A DNA stretch of 26,917 nucleotides from Citromicrobium sp. (GTDB lineage Bacteria; Pseudomonadota; Alphaproteobacteria; Sphingomonadales; Sphingomonadaceae), in contig PAVA01000087.1 in assembly GCA_002712945.1 (NCBI GenBank), positions 1 through 26,917 of the forward strand. The letters run 5' to 3'. The position numbers and the translations under genes were made by a program. A model generated the notes under the pieces. The model did not search any database, was not told the DNA's origin, and saw only the letters and a list, made by a program, of their open reading frames with translations. This document shows positions 1 through 10,408 of the stretch, piece by piece; the stretch's first letter is position 1; every line of letters begins with the position of its first letter.

Positions 1-16
1 CCCCCCCCCCCCCCCC
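1..16. repeat. Poly-C run at the left edge
   Basis: The window opens with sixteen consecutive C residues, followed by further G/C-only runs up to about position 36. This lies inside the open frame of the lipoprotein gene read on the minus strand and would encode a poly-glycine stretch. Such a run is unlike anything else in the window and may be a contig end or sequencing artefact rather than genuine sequence. Confidence 0.6.
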
Positions 17-352
17 GGCGCGGAGGCCCGGGGGGTGACCGTTCTTTCCGGTGGTCGACCCCCCGCGCGGGCCGGTCGAGACGAGAGCCGTGTCCTCGCC
101 ATTCGTCTCGAAGGAATAGTTGAGCAGCAAGCGCGCTTCCATCGTCAGCGGGGCAAGCACATGCTCCTCGTTCGCGTCGAACAGGCCGGAGAGGTCGGGC
201 CCGCGAAGCGGCGCGGGTTCGGCTGCTTCCCCTTCGGCAACGTCGGCGGAGGATGCTTCCGCCGCAGAACCGGACGTCTCGTCCGCCGATGCTTCTCCGC
301 AACCCCCTGCAAGAAGCGCGATAACCGCCGCGATGCCAACCGAGATACGCAA
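1..352 (-). CDS. Putative lipoprotein, N-terminal part (runs out of window)
   Basis: This is a partial gene. The proposed start is a TTG at 352-350 because a strong purine-rich ribosome site (GGGAGGGGA) lies just upstream and the resulting N-terminus is a clean lipoprotein signal: a short Arg-containing start, a hydrophobic stretch (about residues 4-15) and a lipobox LAGGC with Cys18. The residue after Cys is Gly, so outer membrane sorting is possible. After the lipobox comes an Ala/Glu/Ser-rich linker, then a segment reading LFDANEEHVLAPLTMEARLL. I do not recognise the family. The gene lies 61 bases after gcvPB on the same strand and could be co-transcribed with it, but nothing suggests a role in glycine cleavage. 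The frame stays open to the edge, although the last codons fall in the suspicious G/C-only run. An ATG start at 387 in another frame gives a basic, Arg-rich product and looks like a shadow. Confidence 0.6.
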   Translation of the reverse strand, partial: MRISVGIAAVIALLAGGCGEASADETSGSAAEASSADVAEGEAAEPAPLRGPDLSGLFDANEEHVLAPLTMEARLLLNYSFETNGEDTALVSTGPRGGSTTGKNGHPPGLRAGGGGG

Positions 353-360
353 GATCTTCC

Positions 361-382
361 CCTCCCATCGAAAACGGGGAGG
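361..382 (-). other. Hairpin covering the lipoprotein ribosome site
   Basis: On the minus strand CCTCCC and GGGAGG form a 6-bp stem with a 10-base loop. The 3' arm is the ribosome-binding sequence of the downstream lipoprotein gene. It lies about 30 bases after the gcvPB stop and has no U-tract on its 3' side, so it is a poor terminator. It may tune translation of the lipoprotein or simply be a chance pairing of a strong ribosome site. Confidence 0.3.
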
Positions 383-413
383 ATCATGCCGCGCAGGCGC
401 GTGCCTTACAAGC

Positions 414-2015
414 CTACTGCCCGCCGACCTCGCTCGGCATCGGCTGCCCGGCGGGCGCGAGCTCGCCTTCCCAGGCCAGTACCGGTTTGCGTGCCGCCTG
501 CGTCTCGTCGAGCCTCCGGCGCGGCGCGAAATAGGGCGCGGCCTTTAAACTCTCGTCGCCCGCCTTTGCGCGCTCGGCAACGCTGCGCAGCGCGGCGATG
601 AACTGGTCGAGCCCCGCCTTGCTCTCGGTCTCGGTCGGTTCGACCAGCATCGCGCCATGGACCACCAGCGGGAAATACATCGTCATCGGGTGGAAGCCTT
701 CGTCGATCAGCGCCTTCGCCAGATCGAGCGTCGAGACATCCTCGGCAAAGCCTTTGTCCCCGAACAACGCCTCGTGCATGCACGGCCCGCTGTCGCCATA
801 GGGCGCGTGGAGTACGTCCTCCAGCTCGCGCAGGATGTAGTTGGCATTGAGCACCGCATCTTCCGCGACCTGGGCCAGCCCGTCCGCTCCGTGGCTGAGG
901 ATATAGGTCAGCGCGCGGGTGAACATGCCCATCTGCCCGTGGAATGCGGTCATCCGGCCGAAGGCTTGCGTATGGTCGTACTCGGCGGCGTTTTCTTCCT
1001 CGACCAGATGGACCACCCCGTCCTTGTCGCGCGCGGTGAACGGCAGCGGGCCATAGGGCGACAGCGCTTCGGACAGGACCACCGGGCCGCTGCCCGGCCC
1101 ACCACCGCCGTGGGGGGTGGAGAAGGTCTTATGCAGGTTGATATGCATCGCATCGACGCCGAGGTCGCCGGGGCGCACCTTGCCGACGATCGCGTTGAAG
1201 TTCGCGCCGTCGCAATAGACGAAGCCGCCCGCCGCGTGGACCGCATCGGAAATCGCCTTCATATCGCGCTCGAACAAGCCGCAGGTGTTGGGATTGGTTA
1301 TCATCACCGCAGCGACATCGGGACCGAGGCGCGCCTTCAGCTTGTCGAGATCCACGCGGCCTTCGGCGGTCGCGGGAATATCCTCGACCTCGTAGCCCGC
1401 AAAGGCGGCGGTGGCGGGATTGGTGCCATGCGCGCTCTCGGGCACCAGCACGACCTTGCGCGCATCGCCCCGGGCCTCAAGCGCGGCACGGATGCAAAGG
1501 ATTCCGCACAGCTCGCCATGCGCGCCCGCCTTGGGGCTCATCGCGACGCCGTGCATGCCGGTGAGGTCGAGCAGCCAGAAGGCGAGTTCGTTGATCACCT
1601 CCAGCGCGCCGCGCACCGTATCGACCGGCTGCAGCGGATGCACGTCCGCAAAGCCGGGCATTCGCGCGACCTTCTCGTTCAGGCGCGGGTTGTGCTTCAT
1701 CGTGCAGCTGCCGAGCGGGAAGAGACCGAGGTCGATGGCGTAGTTCTGACGGCTGAGGCGGGTGTAGTGGCGCACCGCTTCGGGCTCCGAAAGCCCGGGC
1801 AGGCCGATCGTCTCGCTACGCTCCATTCCGCCCAGGCGGTTGGAGGTATTCTCCGGTACCGGCGGCAGGTCGACGCCGGTTGTGCCGGTCCGCCCGATCT
1901 CGAAGATCAGCGGCTCTTCCAGCATCAGGGCTCGGTTGCCGGTGGTGGTGGGACTTTCGCTGTCGCCCGTGATCGGAGCGGAGGGCTTCCAGCCGGACTT
2001 GTTGGGCGCGTTCAT
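414..2015 (-). CDS. gcvPB: Glycine dehydrogenase (decarboxylating) subunit 2, P-protein beta
   Basis: This is the C-terminal half of the P-protein (533 residues), which with GcvPA decarboxylates glycine and transfers the aminomethyl group to lipoyl-GcvH. The PLP site is visible: [16 protein letters not shown] around residues 293-308, with Lys296 as the expected Schiff-base lysine. [10 protein letters not shown] (101-110) and ESAHGTNPA (193-201) are further family hallmarks. I chose the ATG at 2015, not an upstream start in the same frame, because the protein then begins in the usual way and the ATG overlaps the gcvPA stop in ATGA (2012-2015), implying translational coupling and matched amounts of the two subunits. 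It is the last recognisable gcv gene in the operon. Confidence 0.97.
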   Translation of the reverse strand: MNAPNKSGWKPSAPITGDSESPTTTGNRALMLEEPLIFEIGRTGTTGVDLPPVPENTSNRLGGMERSETIGLPGLSEPEAVRHYTRLSRQNYAIDLGLFPLGSCTMKHNPRLNEKVARMPGFADVHPLQPVDTVRGALEVINELAFWLLDLTGMHGVAMSPKAGAHGELCGILCIRAALEARGDARKVVLVPESAHGTNPATAAFAGYEVEDIPATAEGRVDLDKLKARLGPDVAAVMITNPNTCGLFERDMKAISDAVHAAGGFVYCDGANFNAIVGKVRPGDLGVDAMHINLHKTFSTPHGGGGPGSGPVVLSEALSPYGPLPFTARDKDGVVHLVEEENAAEYDHTQAFGRMTAFHGQMGMFTRALTYILSHGADGLAQVAEDAVLNANYILRELEDVLHAPYGDSGPCMHEALFGDKGFAEDVSTLDLAKALIDEGFHPMTMYFPLVVHGAMLVEPTETESKAGLDQFIAALRSVAERAKAGDESLKAAPYFAPRRRLDETQAARKPVLAWEGELAPAGQPMPSEVGGQ

Positions 2016-3391
2016 GCCAGCACCTCCTTGAGCGCTTCGACGAGGGCGTCGATATCGTCCTCGCTGGTGGTTTCGGTAACCGTGACGAGCAAGCCGTCGG
2101 CCAGGTCTTCCGCCTGCGGATAGAGGCGACCGAGCGAGACGCCCGCGAGGATGCCCCAAGGGCCAGAGGGTTCGGCCAGCTTGCGCACGACCTCGCGCGC
2201 GTCCTGCCCGAGCCGGATCGTGAATTCGTTGAAGAAGTGATCGTTCAGCACGCTGACGCCCGACACCGCCGCCAGCTTGTCCGCCGCGATACAGGCAAGG
2301 CGGTGGTTCTCCGCCGCCAGCCGCCGCAAGCCTTCCTCGCCCAGCAGCGTCATGTGCACATTGAAGGCGAGCGCGCACAGCCCGCTATTGGTGCAGATAT
2401 TGCTCGTCGCCTTCTCGCGCCGGATATGCTGCTCGCGGGTGGAGAGCGTCAGCACGTATCCGCGCTTGCCCTCCGCATCGGTGGTTTCGCCACACAGGCG
2501 CCCGGGCATCATGCGGACATGCTTGCTGTCGCGCACCGCGAACAGGCCGAGGTAGGGCCCGCCGAACTGGAGCCCGACGCCGAGCGCCTGCCCTTCGCCG
2601 ACCACGATATCCGCACCCATCTCGCCGGGCGATTTCACCGCGCCCAGCGCCACGGGCTCGAGGTTCACGGCGATCACCAGCGCCCCCTTGGCGTGCGCGG
2701 CTTCACTGATCTTCTGGAGATCGCACAGGCGACCAAGGATGTCAGGATACTGGACCACGACGCAGGACGTATCCTCGTCGATCCGGCTCACCAGACCTTC
2801 AACATCGGGGCTAGCCTGCATCGTGGGCAGGGCATCGGCGATCTCGTCCTCGGTGAACTTCGCCATGGTCCGGATGACCTCGGCATAATGCGGGTGCAGC
2901 GCGCCCGAGAGCACGACCTTGCGCTTCTTGCCGCGTGCGATCCGCCCCGCCATCGCGATCGCTTCCCAGCACGCGGTCGAGCCGTCGTACATCGAGGCAT
3001 TGGCCACCGCGCAGCCATAGAGCCGCGCGACCTGGCTCTGGAACTCGAACAGCATCTGCAGCGTGCCCTGCGCGATCTCGGGCTGGTAAGGCGTGTAGGC
3101 GGTCAGGAACTCGCCGCGCTGGATGATGTGGTCGACCGAGGCGGGCACATGGTGGCGATAGGCCCCAGCGCCGAGGAAGAACGGCGCGTCAGCCGCCGCG
3201 AGGTTCTTCTTGGAGAGCGCGCGCATGTGCCGCTCCACCGCCATCTCGCTCGCGTGCATCGGCAGGCCCTCGATCGGGCCCTTGAGCCGCGCGTGTTCGG
3301 GCACATCGACGAACAGGTCGTCGATGGAAGACGCGCCGATCTTCGCGAGCATTTCGCCGCGATCGGCATCGGTCAGGGGGAGGTAGCGCAT
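2012..3391 (-). CDS. gcvPA: Glycine dehydrogenase (decarboxylating) subunit 1, P-protein alpha
   Basis: This is the N-terminal half of the split P-protein (459 residues, the normal size for the two-subunit form). It opens with [15 protein letters not shown], typical of Gcv[17 protein letters not shown] (about residues 98-112) and [12 protein letters not shown] are strongly conserved family blocks. It works with GcvPB as an alpha2beta2 enzyme in the cytoplasm, passing the aminomethyl group to GcvH. The 3' end overlaps gcvPB by four bases. On the 5' side a gap of about 100 bases separates it from gcvH and carries two hairpin repeats, so this is the only loose joint in the operon. Confidence 0.97.
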   Translation of the reverse strand: MRYLPLTDADRGEMLAKIGASSIDDLFVDVPEHARLKGPIEGLPMHASEMAVERHMRALSKKNLAAADAPFFLGAGAYRHHVPASVDHIIQRGEFLTAYTPYQPEIAQGTLQMLFEFQSQVARLYGCAVANASMYDGSTACWEAIAMAGRIARGKKRKVVLSGALHPHYAEVIRTMAKFTEDEIADALPTMQASPDVEGLVSRIDEDTSCVVVQYPDILGRLCDLQKISEAAHAKGALVIAVNLEPVALGAVKSPGEMGADIVVGEGQALGVGLQFGGPYLGLFAVRDSKHVRMMPGRLCGETTDAEGKRGYVLTLSTREQHIRREKATSNICTNSGLCALAFNVHMTLLGEEGLRRLAAENHRLACIAADKLAAVSGVSVLNDHFFNEFTIRLGQDAREVVRKLAEPSGPWGILAGVSLGRLYPQAEDLADGLLVTVTETTSEDDIDALVEALKEVLA

Positions 3392-3407
3392 ATCTTCACT
3401 CTCTCGT

Positions 3408-3483
3408 GAGTCCCTGCGAAAGCAGGGATCTCATTCGGTTAGGTCGAGCGTGCCGAGGGAGGTCCCAGCCTGCGCTGGGACTC
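3408..3483. repeat. Pair of REP-like hairpins between gcvH and gcvPA
   Basis: Two near-perfect inverted repeats sit side by side. The first is TCCCTGC-GAAA-GCAGGGA (3411-3428), a 7-bp stem with a GNRA-type tetraloop, flanked by GAG/CTC. The second is GTCCCAGC-CTGC-GCTGGGAC (3462-3481), an 8-bp stem. Paired elements of this kind resemble short REP/BIME palindromes scattered between genes in sphingomonads and relatives; that comparison is from memory. Their place inside the operon could mark an RNA-processing or transcript-attenuation point between gcvH and gcvPA. Confidence 0.6.
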
Positions 3484-3493
3484 AGCTTTTCAA

Positions 3494-3865
3494 CTAGAGC
3501 CCCTCGACAAAACTCTTGTAGGCGGCTTCGTCCATCAGGCCTTCGAGCTCGCTCTCGTCGGCGACGGTCAGCTTGAAGAACCAGCCGTCTTCCTCGGGCG
3601 AGGAATTGACCAGCGAAGGATCGTCTTCGAGCGCGGAATTGCTCTCGATCACCGTGCCGGTGATCGGCGCGTAGACGTCGCTCGCCGCTTTTACGGATTC
3701 GACCACCGCCGCGTCCTTGCTCTTTTCCAGTTCGGCGCCTTCCTCGGGCAGTTCGACGAACACGATGTCGCCCAGTTGCTCCTGCGCATATTCGGTGATG
3801 CCGACCGTCGCGGCTTCGCCTTCGACTTCGATCCACTCGTGGTCTTCGGTGTAGTAACGGGACAT
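3494..3865 (-). CDS. gcvH: Glycine cleavage system H protein
   Basis: This 123-residue protein is the lipoyl carrier that shuttles the aminomethyl intermediate between the P, T and L proteins. The lipoylation motif [12 protein letters not shown] is present with Lys59 as the modified residue, and the N-terminus ([12 protein letters not shown]) and C-terminal DGWFFKL block match the family. The ATG at 3865 has a ribosome site (GAGGGAG) upstream and lies four bases after the gcvT stop. A longer in-frame extension to 3991 merely translates the end of gcvT and was rejected. No lpd gene is in the window; the L protein is usually shared with other dehydrogenases. Confidence 0.97.
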   Translation of the reverse strand: MSRYYTEDHEWIEVEGEAATVGITEYAQEQLGDIVFVELPEEGAELEKSKDAAVVESVKAASDVYAPITGTVIESNSALEDDPSLVNSSPEEDGWFFKLTVADESELEGLMDEAAYKSFVEGL

Positions 3866-3869
3866 TTGC

Positions 3870-4994
3870 TCAACTCCCTCGGTAATAGCGATGGGGGACA
3901 AAGGGCATTTCCGCGACGCGCGCGGGCAGGCGTTTGTTCCGGACCTGCAGTTCCAGCGAAGTGCCGATCTCGGCATGGGCGGCATCGACATAGCCCATGG
4001 CGATCGGGTGGCCGAGTGTGGGCGAGAAGCCGCCGCTGGTCACCGTGCCGACGTTCTTATCGCCCGCGAAGATTTCCGCCCCCTCGCGTGCCGGCAGCCG
4101 CCCGTCGAGCACCAGGCCGACACGCGTGCGCTGCGAACCATCGAGCAGCGCGGCACTGATCCGCTCGTGCCCGTGATAGCCGCCGCTCTCGCGCCGCTTC
4201 TTGCTCAGCGCAAAGGTCAGGTCCGCGCTGACCGGATCGATCTCGGCGGTGAGGTCGTGCCCGTAGAGCGGCAGGCCCGCTTCGAGGCGCAGTGAATCGC
4301 GCGCGCCCAGCCCGATCGGCTTCACGCGCTTGTCCTCGACCAGCGCGGTCGCAAGCTTCTCCGCATGCTCGGCGGGCACCGAAATCTCGAACCCGTCCTC
4401 GCCCGTATAGCCCGCGCGGCTGATCCACAGCGGCGTGCCGTTCCAGTCGTAGAGCCCTGCCGTCATGAACACGAGTTCGGCGGCGCCCGGCACCAGTTCG
4501 CCCAGCGCGTCGACCGCTTCGGGCCCCTGCAGCGCGAGCAGCGCCTGCTCGTCGTGGTGGGTCAGCGTGATTTCGTCGGGTAGGTGTTCGCGCAGGAAGG
4601 CGATATCGTCCCACTTGCACGCGCCGTTGACCACCAGCGCGATTGTCTCGCCGGTATTGGTGATCATCAGATCGTCGAGGATGCCGCCATCCTCCGCCAG
4701 CAGCAGCGAATAGCGCATCCTGCCGGGCTTGAGGCTGCTGACGAGGCCCGGAACCAGCGCCTCCAGCGCCTTCGCCGCACCCTCGCCCGAAAGCGAGAGC
4801 TGGCCCATGTGGCTCACGTCGAACAGGCCCGCGTGCGCGCGCGTCCAGTCGTGTTCCGCCACGATACCTTCATACTGGATCGGCATCTCGTAGCCCGCGA
4901 AAGGCACCATGCGCGCGCCGTGGCTGCAATGCCATGCATCAAGCGGCAGCTTTTCCGGCGTCTCTTCGATTTCGCTTACGTCTTCGCTCATCAT
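3870..4994 (-). CDS. gcvT: Glycine cleavage system T protein, aminomethyltransferase
   Basis: GcvT releases ammonia from the aminomethyl-lipoyl group on GcvH and makes 5,10-methylenetetrahydrofolate. The protein has 374 residues from ATG 4994 (373 from the adjacent ATG at 4991). Family blocks are FDVSHMGQL (58-66), [11 protein letters not shown] (103-113) with the expected catalytic aspartate, the mid-protein [11 protein letters not shown], and a C-terminal GYV...G module. The open frame extends upstream to 5240 but that stretch is the riboswitch and is not coding. The ribosome site before ATG 4994 is weak, which would suit control by the RNA leader. It is the first gene of the gcv operon. 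Confidence 0.95.
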   Translation of the reverse strand: MMSEDVSEIEETPEKLPLDAWHCSHGARMVPFAGYEMPIQYEGIVAEHDWTRAHAGLFDVSHMGQLSLSGEGAAKALEALVPGLVSSLKPGRMRYSLLLAEDGGILDDLMITNTGETIALVVNGACKWDDIAFLREHLPDEITLTHHDEQALLALQGPEAVDALGELVPGAAELVFMTAGLYDWNGTPLWISRAGYTGEDGFEISVPAEHAEKLATALVEDKRVKPIGLGARDSLRLEAGLPLYGHDLTAEIDPVSADLTFALSKKRRESGGYHGHERISAALLDGSQRTRVGLVLDGRLPAREGAEIFAGDKNVGTVTSGGFSPTLGHPIAMGYVDAAHAEIGTSLELQVRNKRLPARVAEMPFVPHRYYRGS

Positions 4995-5044
4995 TTCATA
5001 TCCGACAGCCGCGGACGGGCGTGCCCCTGCACGATCCCTTGCCG

Positions 5045-5220
5045 CCTGCCCCCTCTGTCGGAAAACCTGAGAGCGTACCCCTTCGGTGGCCTGCCTTGTC
5101 GGGCGAGGCGCTTTCCAGAGTGTCCATTCGGGCCGCGCGGTTCGTCGTGCCTGAGAGTTTCCGGGGCGGTTGCTCCTTCGGCGCCGCCCGCCTTCCGGCG
5201 AACGATCTCTCCCGCGCGTT
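5045..5220 (-). promoter_or_regulatory. Tandem glycine riboswitch (gcvT leader)
   Basis: On the minus strand the leader carries two consecutive glycine aptamers in the classical arrangement. Aptamer 1 begins near 5218 with GCGGGAGAGAT, then has GCCGAAGGAGCAACC and GGAAACTCTCAGGCA. Aptamer 2 has ACTCTGGAAAG, then CACCGAAGGGG, GCTCTCAGG and the closing GACAGAGGGGG near 5050-5060. The pairing of CTCTG with CAGAG closes the second aptamer. The element ends about 50 bases before the gcvT start; a small GTGC-AGGG-GCAC hairpin (5021-5032) lies between. In known cases glycine binding turns gcv expression on. Confidence 0.95.
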
Positions 5221-5383
5221 CCGCCGGAAGGTGATTCCACCCGCCGGAGAACATGCTCGGTGTGCGCGATCTACTGCGGTGCGTCAATCGGCGAACGTAC
5301 GCATTTTTGCCAAGCTCGACTCTTTCGGGCGCGCTCCGCATAAAGAGCCGGGCGCAAAAGAAACGAACGGGGAGAATAATCAG
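5221..5383. other. Divergent promoter region between gcv leader and lectin gene
   Basis: This 163-base gap must hold the promoter of the minus-strand gcv operon and probably that of the plus-strand lectin gene. For gcv, a TTGACG hexamer occurs on the minus strand (5282-5287), but no convincing -10 element follows at standard spacing, so it is only a candidate. For the lectin, the segment just before the gene is locally A-rich and ends with a clear ribosome site (GGGGAG). No tidy promoter hexamers were found for it. Confidence 0.3.
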
Positions 5384-5683
5384 ATGGCGGACGACCCAAG
5401 TTATCCGGTCGGCACTGCGAGTGTCGCATGGACAGACAAGTCGGGCAATGGGCAGCTTCACGTCTTTTCGACCGACGGATACGACGTGATCGAACGTTTT
5501 TGGAACGGATCGGGCTGGTCGACGGGCGATTTCAAACAGCCCGGCAGCCAGGTTTCGGCGACCGGATATCTGCTCGACGACGGTTTCTACATGCGGGTCT
5601 ACTGCACGAGTGGGGACAAGACGACGGAATGGTGCAAGGACGGCGACGGCGACTGGTTCCAAGGCGACTACACCACCAACTAG
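5384..5683 (+). CDS. Fucose-binding lectin of the RSL/AAL beta-propeller type
   Basis: This 99-residue protein matches my memory of the Ralstonia solanacearum lectin RSL almost block by block: two tandem W-motif blades, ERFWNGSGWSTG.FKQPG and TEWCKDGDGDWFQGDYTTN. RSL forms a trimer, giving a six-bladed propeller with fucose sites within and between monomers. Blade 2 keeps the Arg/Glu pair (Arg71, Glu82), and Trp40 and Trp45 of blade 1 supply the aromatic partners, so one site looks intact. In the other site the Arg position is His26 (Glu37 kept), the first aromatic is Lys85, and one residue is inserted before Trp91, so it is probably altered. There is no signal peptide, as in RSL. The ATG at 5384 has ribosome site GGGGAG; the longer open frame upstream covers the riboswitch and was rejected. 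GC is about 58% in a 180-base hand count, lower than the neighbours, which suggests acquisition. Confidence 0.9.
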   Translation: MADDPSYPVGTASVAWTDKSGNGQLHVFSTDGYDVIERFWNGSGWSTGDFKQPGSQVSATGYLLDDGFYMRVYCTSGDKTTEWCKDGDGDWFQGDYTTN

Positions 5684-5701
5684 ACGGTCGACGGCAAGCA
5701 T

Positions 5702-8329
<2,628 letters not shown>

Positions 8330-8381
8330 AGAATCCTGATCTCCCGGCTATTGCCTTTCCGGGATGTCGTGGCGCCCGGTC

Positions 8382-9440
8382 TCAGGCCGCCATCGTGAAA
8401 GGTTCGAGCCCGGCGAGTCGCGTCTTGCGCTCCAGCTCGGGAATCGCGCGCGGCGTCGCGCCTTTCGCCGCCTTCGCGATCGCCGCGATATGCGCGGGCG
8501 TGGTCCCGCAGCAGCCGCCGACGATGTTGACGAGGTTCTCCTTGAACCAGACGCCGATCAGCTCGGCGGTCTGATCCGCCTCCTGGTCGTATTCGCCCAG
8601 ATCGTTGGGAAGACCCGCGTTGGGATAGGCGAGGATCAGCGTATCCGCCTGCCGCGCCAGCGCGGCGAGATGCGGACGCAGCTTGTCCGCCCCGAAGGAG
8701 CAGTTGACGCCCACCGCGATCGGATCGACATGGCGCACCGCATGCCAGAAGGCCTCGACCGTATGGCCCGACAGGTTCCGGCCCGAATTGTCGGTGATCG
8801 TGAAGCTGAGCATGATCGGCACTTCGCGGCCCGCCGCTTTCGCGGCTTCCTGCGCCGCCATCGCCGCGACCTTGGCGTTGAGCGTGTCGAAGATCGTCTC
8901 GATCAGGATGAAGTCCACCCCGCCCTCGATCAGGGCGTCGCACTGTTCGCGGTAGACGCCAAGCATCTGGTCGAAATCGACCTCGCGAAAACCCGGATCC
9001 TCGACATCGGGGCTGAGCGAAAGCGTCTTGTTGGTCGGCCCGATGGCACCCGCGACGAAGCGGCGGCGACCGTCCTTCGCTTCGGCTGCCTCGGCCGCCT
9101 CGCGCGCGACCTTGGCGCCCGCGAGGGTCACCTCGCGGACCAGATGCTCGGCCTTGTAGTCGGCCAGCGCGATGCTGGTGGAGCTGAAGGTGTTGGTCTC
9201 GATCATGTCGGCGCCGGCGTCGAGATATTCCTTGTGAATATCGCGGATGACATCGGGTCGGGTCAGGTTGAGCAGGTCGTTATTGCCCTTCTGGTCGGCA
9301 TCGAGACCCAGGTCGCCCGCATAGTCCTCTTCGGTCAGCTTGCGGTTCTGGATGCCCGTGCCGTAGCCACCGTCGAAGACGAGGACGCGTTCGCGCGCGG
9401 CTTCGCGCAGGGCCTGTGCTGCGGATTGCTGGTGGCTCAT
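8382..9440 (-). CDS. metH: Homocysteine S-methyltransferase domain (first half of split MetH)
   Basis: This 352-residue protein is the N-terminal homocysteine-binding barrel of methionine synthase as a free-standing gene. The three zinc cysteines are all in place: Cys247 in GVNCSFG and Cys310-Cys311 in GGCCGTTP, numbers that coincide with those I recall for Escherichia coli MetH. The N-terminus carries FDGGYGTGIQ. The start at ATG 9440 overlaps the metF stop in ATGA (9437-9440); an extension to 9566 only reads metF out of frame. It transfers the methyl group from methylcobalamin on the partner protein to homocysteine. The split arrangement is common in sphingomonads. Confidence 0.96.
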   Translation of the reverse strand: MSHQQSAAQALREAARERVLVFDGGYGTGIQNRKLTEEDYAGDLGLDADQKGNNDLLNLTRPDVIRDIHKEYLDAGADMIETNTFSSTSIALADYKAEHLVREVTLAGAKVAREAAEAAEAKDGRRRFVAGAIGPTNKTLSLSPDVEDPGFREVDFDQMLGVYREQCDALIEGGVDFILIETIFDTLNAKVAAMAAQEAAKAAGREVPIMLSFTITDNSGRNLSGHTVEAFWHAVRHVDPIAVGVNCSFGADKLRPHLAALARQADTLILAYPNAGLPNDLGEYDQEADQTAELIGVWFKENLVNIVGGCCGTTPAHIAAIAKAAKGATPRAIPELERKTRLAGLEPFTMAA

Positions 9441-10408
9441 GCTGTCTTCTCCCCTTCGCCTTTCGGCCTCATCCCCAGCAGGTGGCAGATCGAGTAGGCC
9501 AGATCGGCGCGGTTCAACGTGTAGAAGTGGTAGTGGCGGATGCCGCCCGCATAGAGGCGGCGGCACATCTCTCCCGCCACCGTCGCGGCGACGAGCTTGC
9601 GCGCGGAAGGCCGGTCGTCCAGCCCCTCGAACAGGTCGTCCATCCAGTCCGGGAACTCCGCCCCGTTCTGGCCGGCGAACTGGCGCGCCTTGGCGACATT
9701 GGTGATCGGCAGCACGCCCGGTACGATCGGCACGTCGATCCCCGCCTTGTCGGTCTTTTCGAGGTAGTCGAAAAAGGTGTTAGGCGAGAAGAAGAACTGC
9801 GTGATCGCCCGGTCCGCGCCTGCATCGATCTTGCGCTTGAGGTAATCGATCTCCTCCTGCTGGCTCTTCGCATCCGGATGCATTTCCGGATAGGCGCTGA
9901 CCGAAATCTCGAAATCGGCGACCTCTTTCAGGCCATGGACCAGTTCTTCGGCGCTGTTGTAGCCTTCGGGGTGCGGCTTGAACGGCCCAAGCGAGCCGTC
10001 CTCCTGGGGCATGTCGCCGCGCAGCGCGACGATATGGCGCACGCCCGCTTCCCAGTATTGCTCGGCGATACGCTGCGTTTCTTTCCTCGAGGCGTTGACG
10101 CAGGTGAGGTGCGCGGCGGCGGGCAGGCCCGCCTCCTGGATGATGCGCGCGACCGTCTTGTGCGTGCGCTCTCGCGTCGAGCCGCCCGCGCCATAGGTGA
10201 CCGAGACGAAGTGCGGATCGAGCGGCTTCAGTTCCTGAACCGCATTCCACAGCGATTCTTCCATCTTCTCGTTCTTCGGCGGGAAGAACTCGAAGCTGGC
10301 GTCGATATCGCCCGGCAGACCGCTGAAGAGCGGATCGTTCTTCGCGCGGGTCCTCTCCTGCGCGGGATCGAGCCCATGGGCGAGCGGTGGGGTCGGTTGG
10401 GCCGTCAT
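9437..10408 (-). CDS. metF: 5,10-methylenetetrahydrofolate reductase
   Basis: MetF reduces 5,10-methylene-THF to 5-methyl-THF, the methyl donor for methionine synthase, using FAD. The 323-residue protein shows the SFEFFPPKN block, with Glu40 as the expected catalytic glutamate, YGAGGSTR (72-79) and ALRGD (128-132), whose Asp132 corresponds to the flavin-tuning aspartate of E. coli MetF. It overlaps its neighbours by four bases at both ends, so it is translationally coupled to the regulator gene upstream and to metH downstream. Its substrate is the product of the nearby gcv operon. Confidence 0.97.
   Translation of the reverse strand: MTAQPTPPLAHGLDPAQERTRAKNDPLFSGLPGDIDASFEFFPPKNEKMEESLWNAVQELKPLDPHFVSVTYGAGGSTRERTHKTVARIIQEAGLPAAAHLTCVNASRKETQRIAEQYWEAGVRHIVALRGDMPQEDGSLGPFKPHPEGYNSAEELVHGLKEVADFEISVSAYPEMHPDAKSQQEEIDYLKRKIDAGADRAITQFFFSPNTFFDYLEKTDKAGIDVPIVPGVLPITNVAKARQFAGQNGAEFPDWMDDLFEGLDDRPSARKLVAATVAGEMCRRLYAGGIRHYHFYTLNRADLAYSICHLLGMRPKGEGEKTA

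Noticed and set aside
657..2123. Plus-strand open frame of 488 codons opposite gcvPB
   Set aside because: Shadow of gcvPB, without motifs or a ribosome site.
4934..5383. In-frame upstream extension of the lectin gene
   Set aside because: It would translate the antisense of the glycine riboswitch and the start of gcvT; the ATG at 5384 has a good ribosome site and gives the correct RSL-like length.
8330..8381. Possible B12 or SAM riboswitch near metH
   Set aside because: The gap between the two metH genes is only 52 bases and the 11407-11486 leader lacks the conserved B12-box or SAM-aptamer elements.
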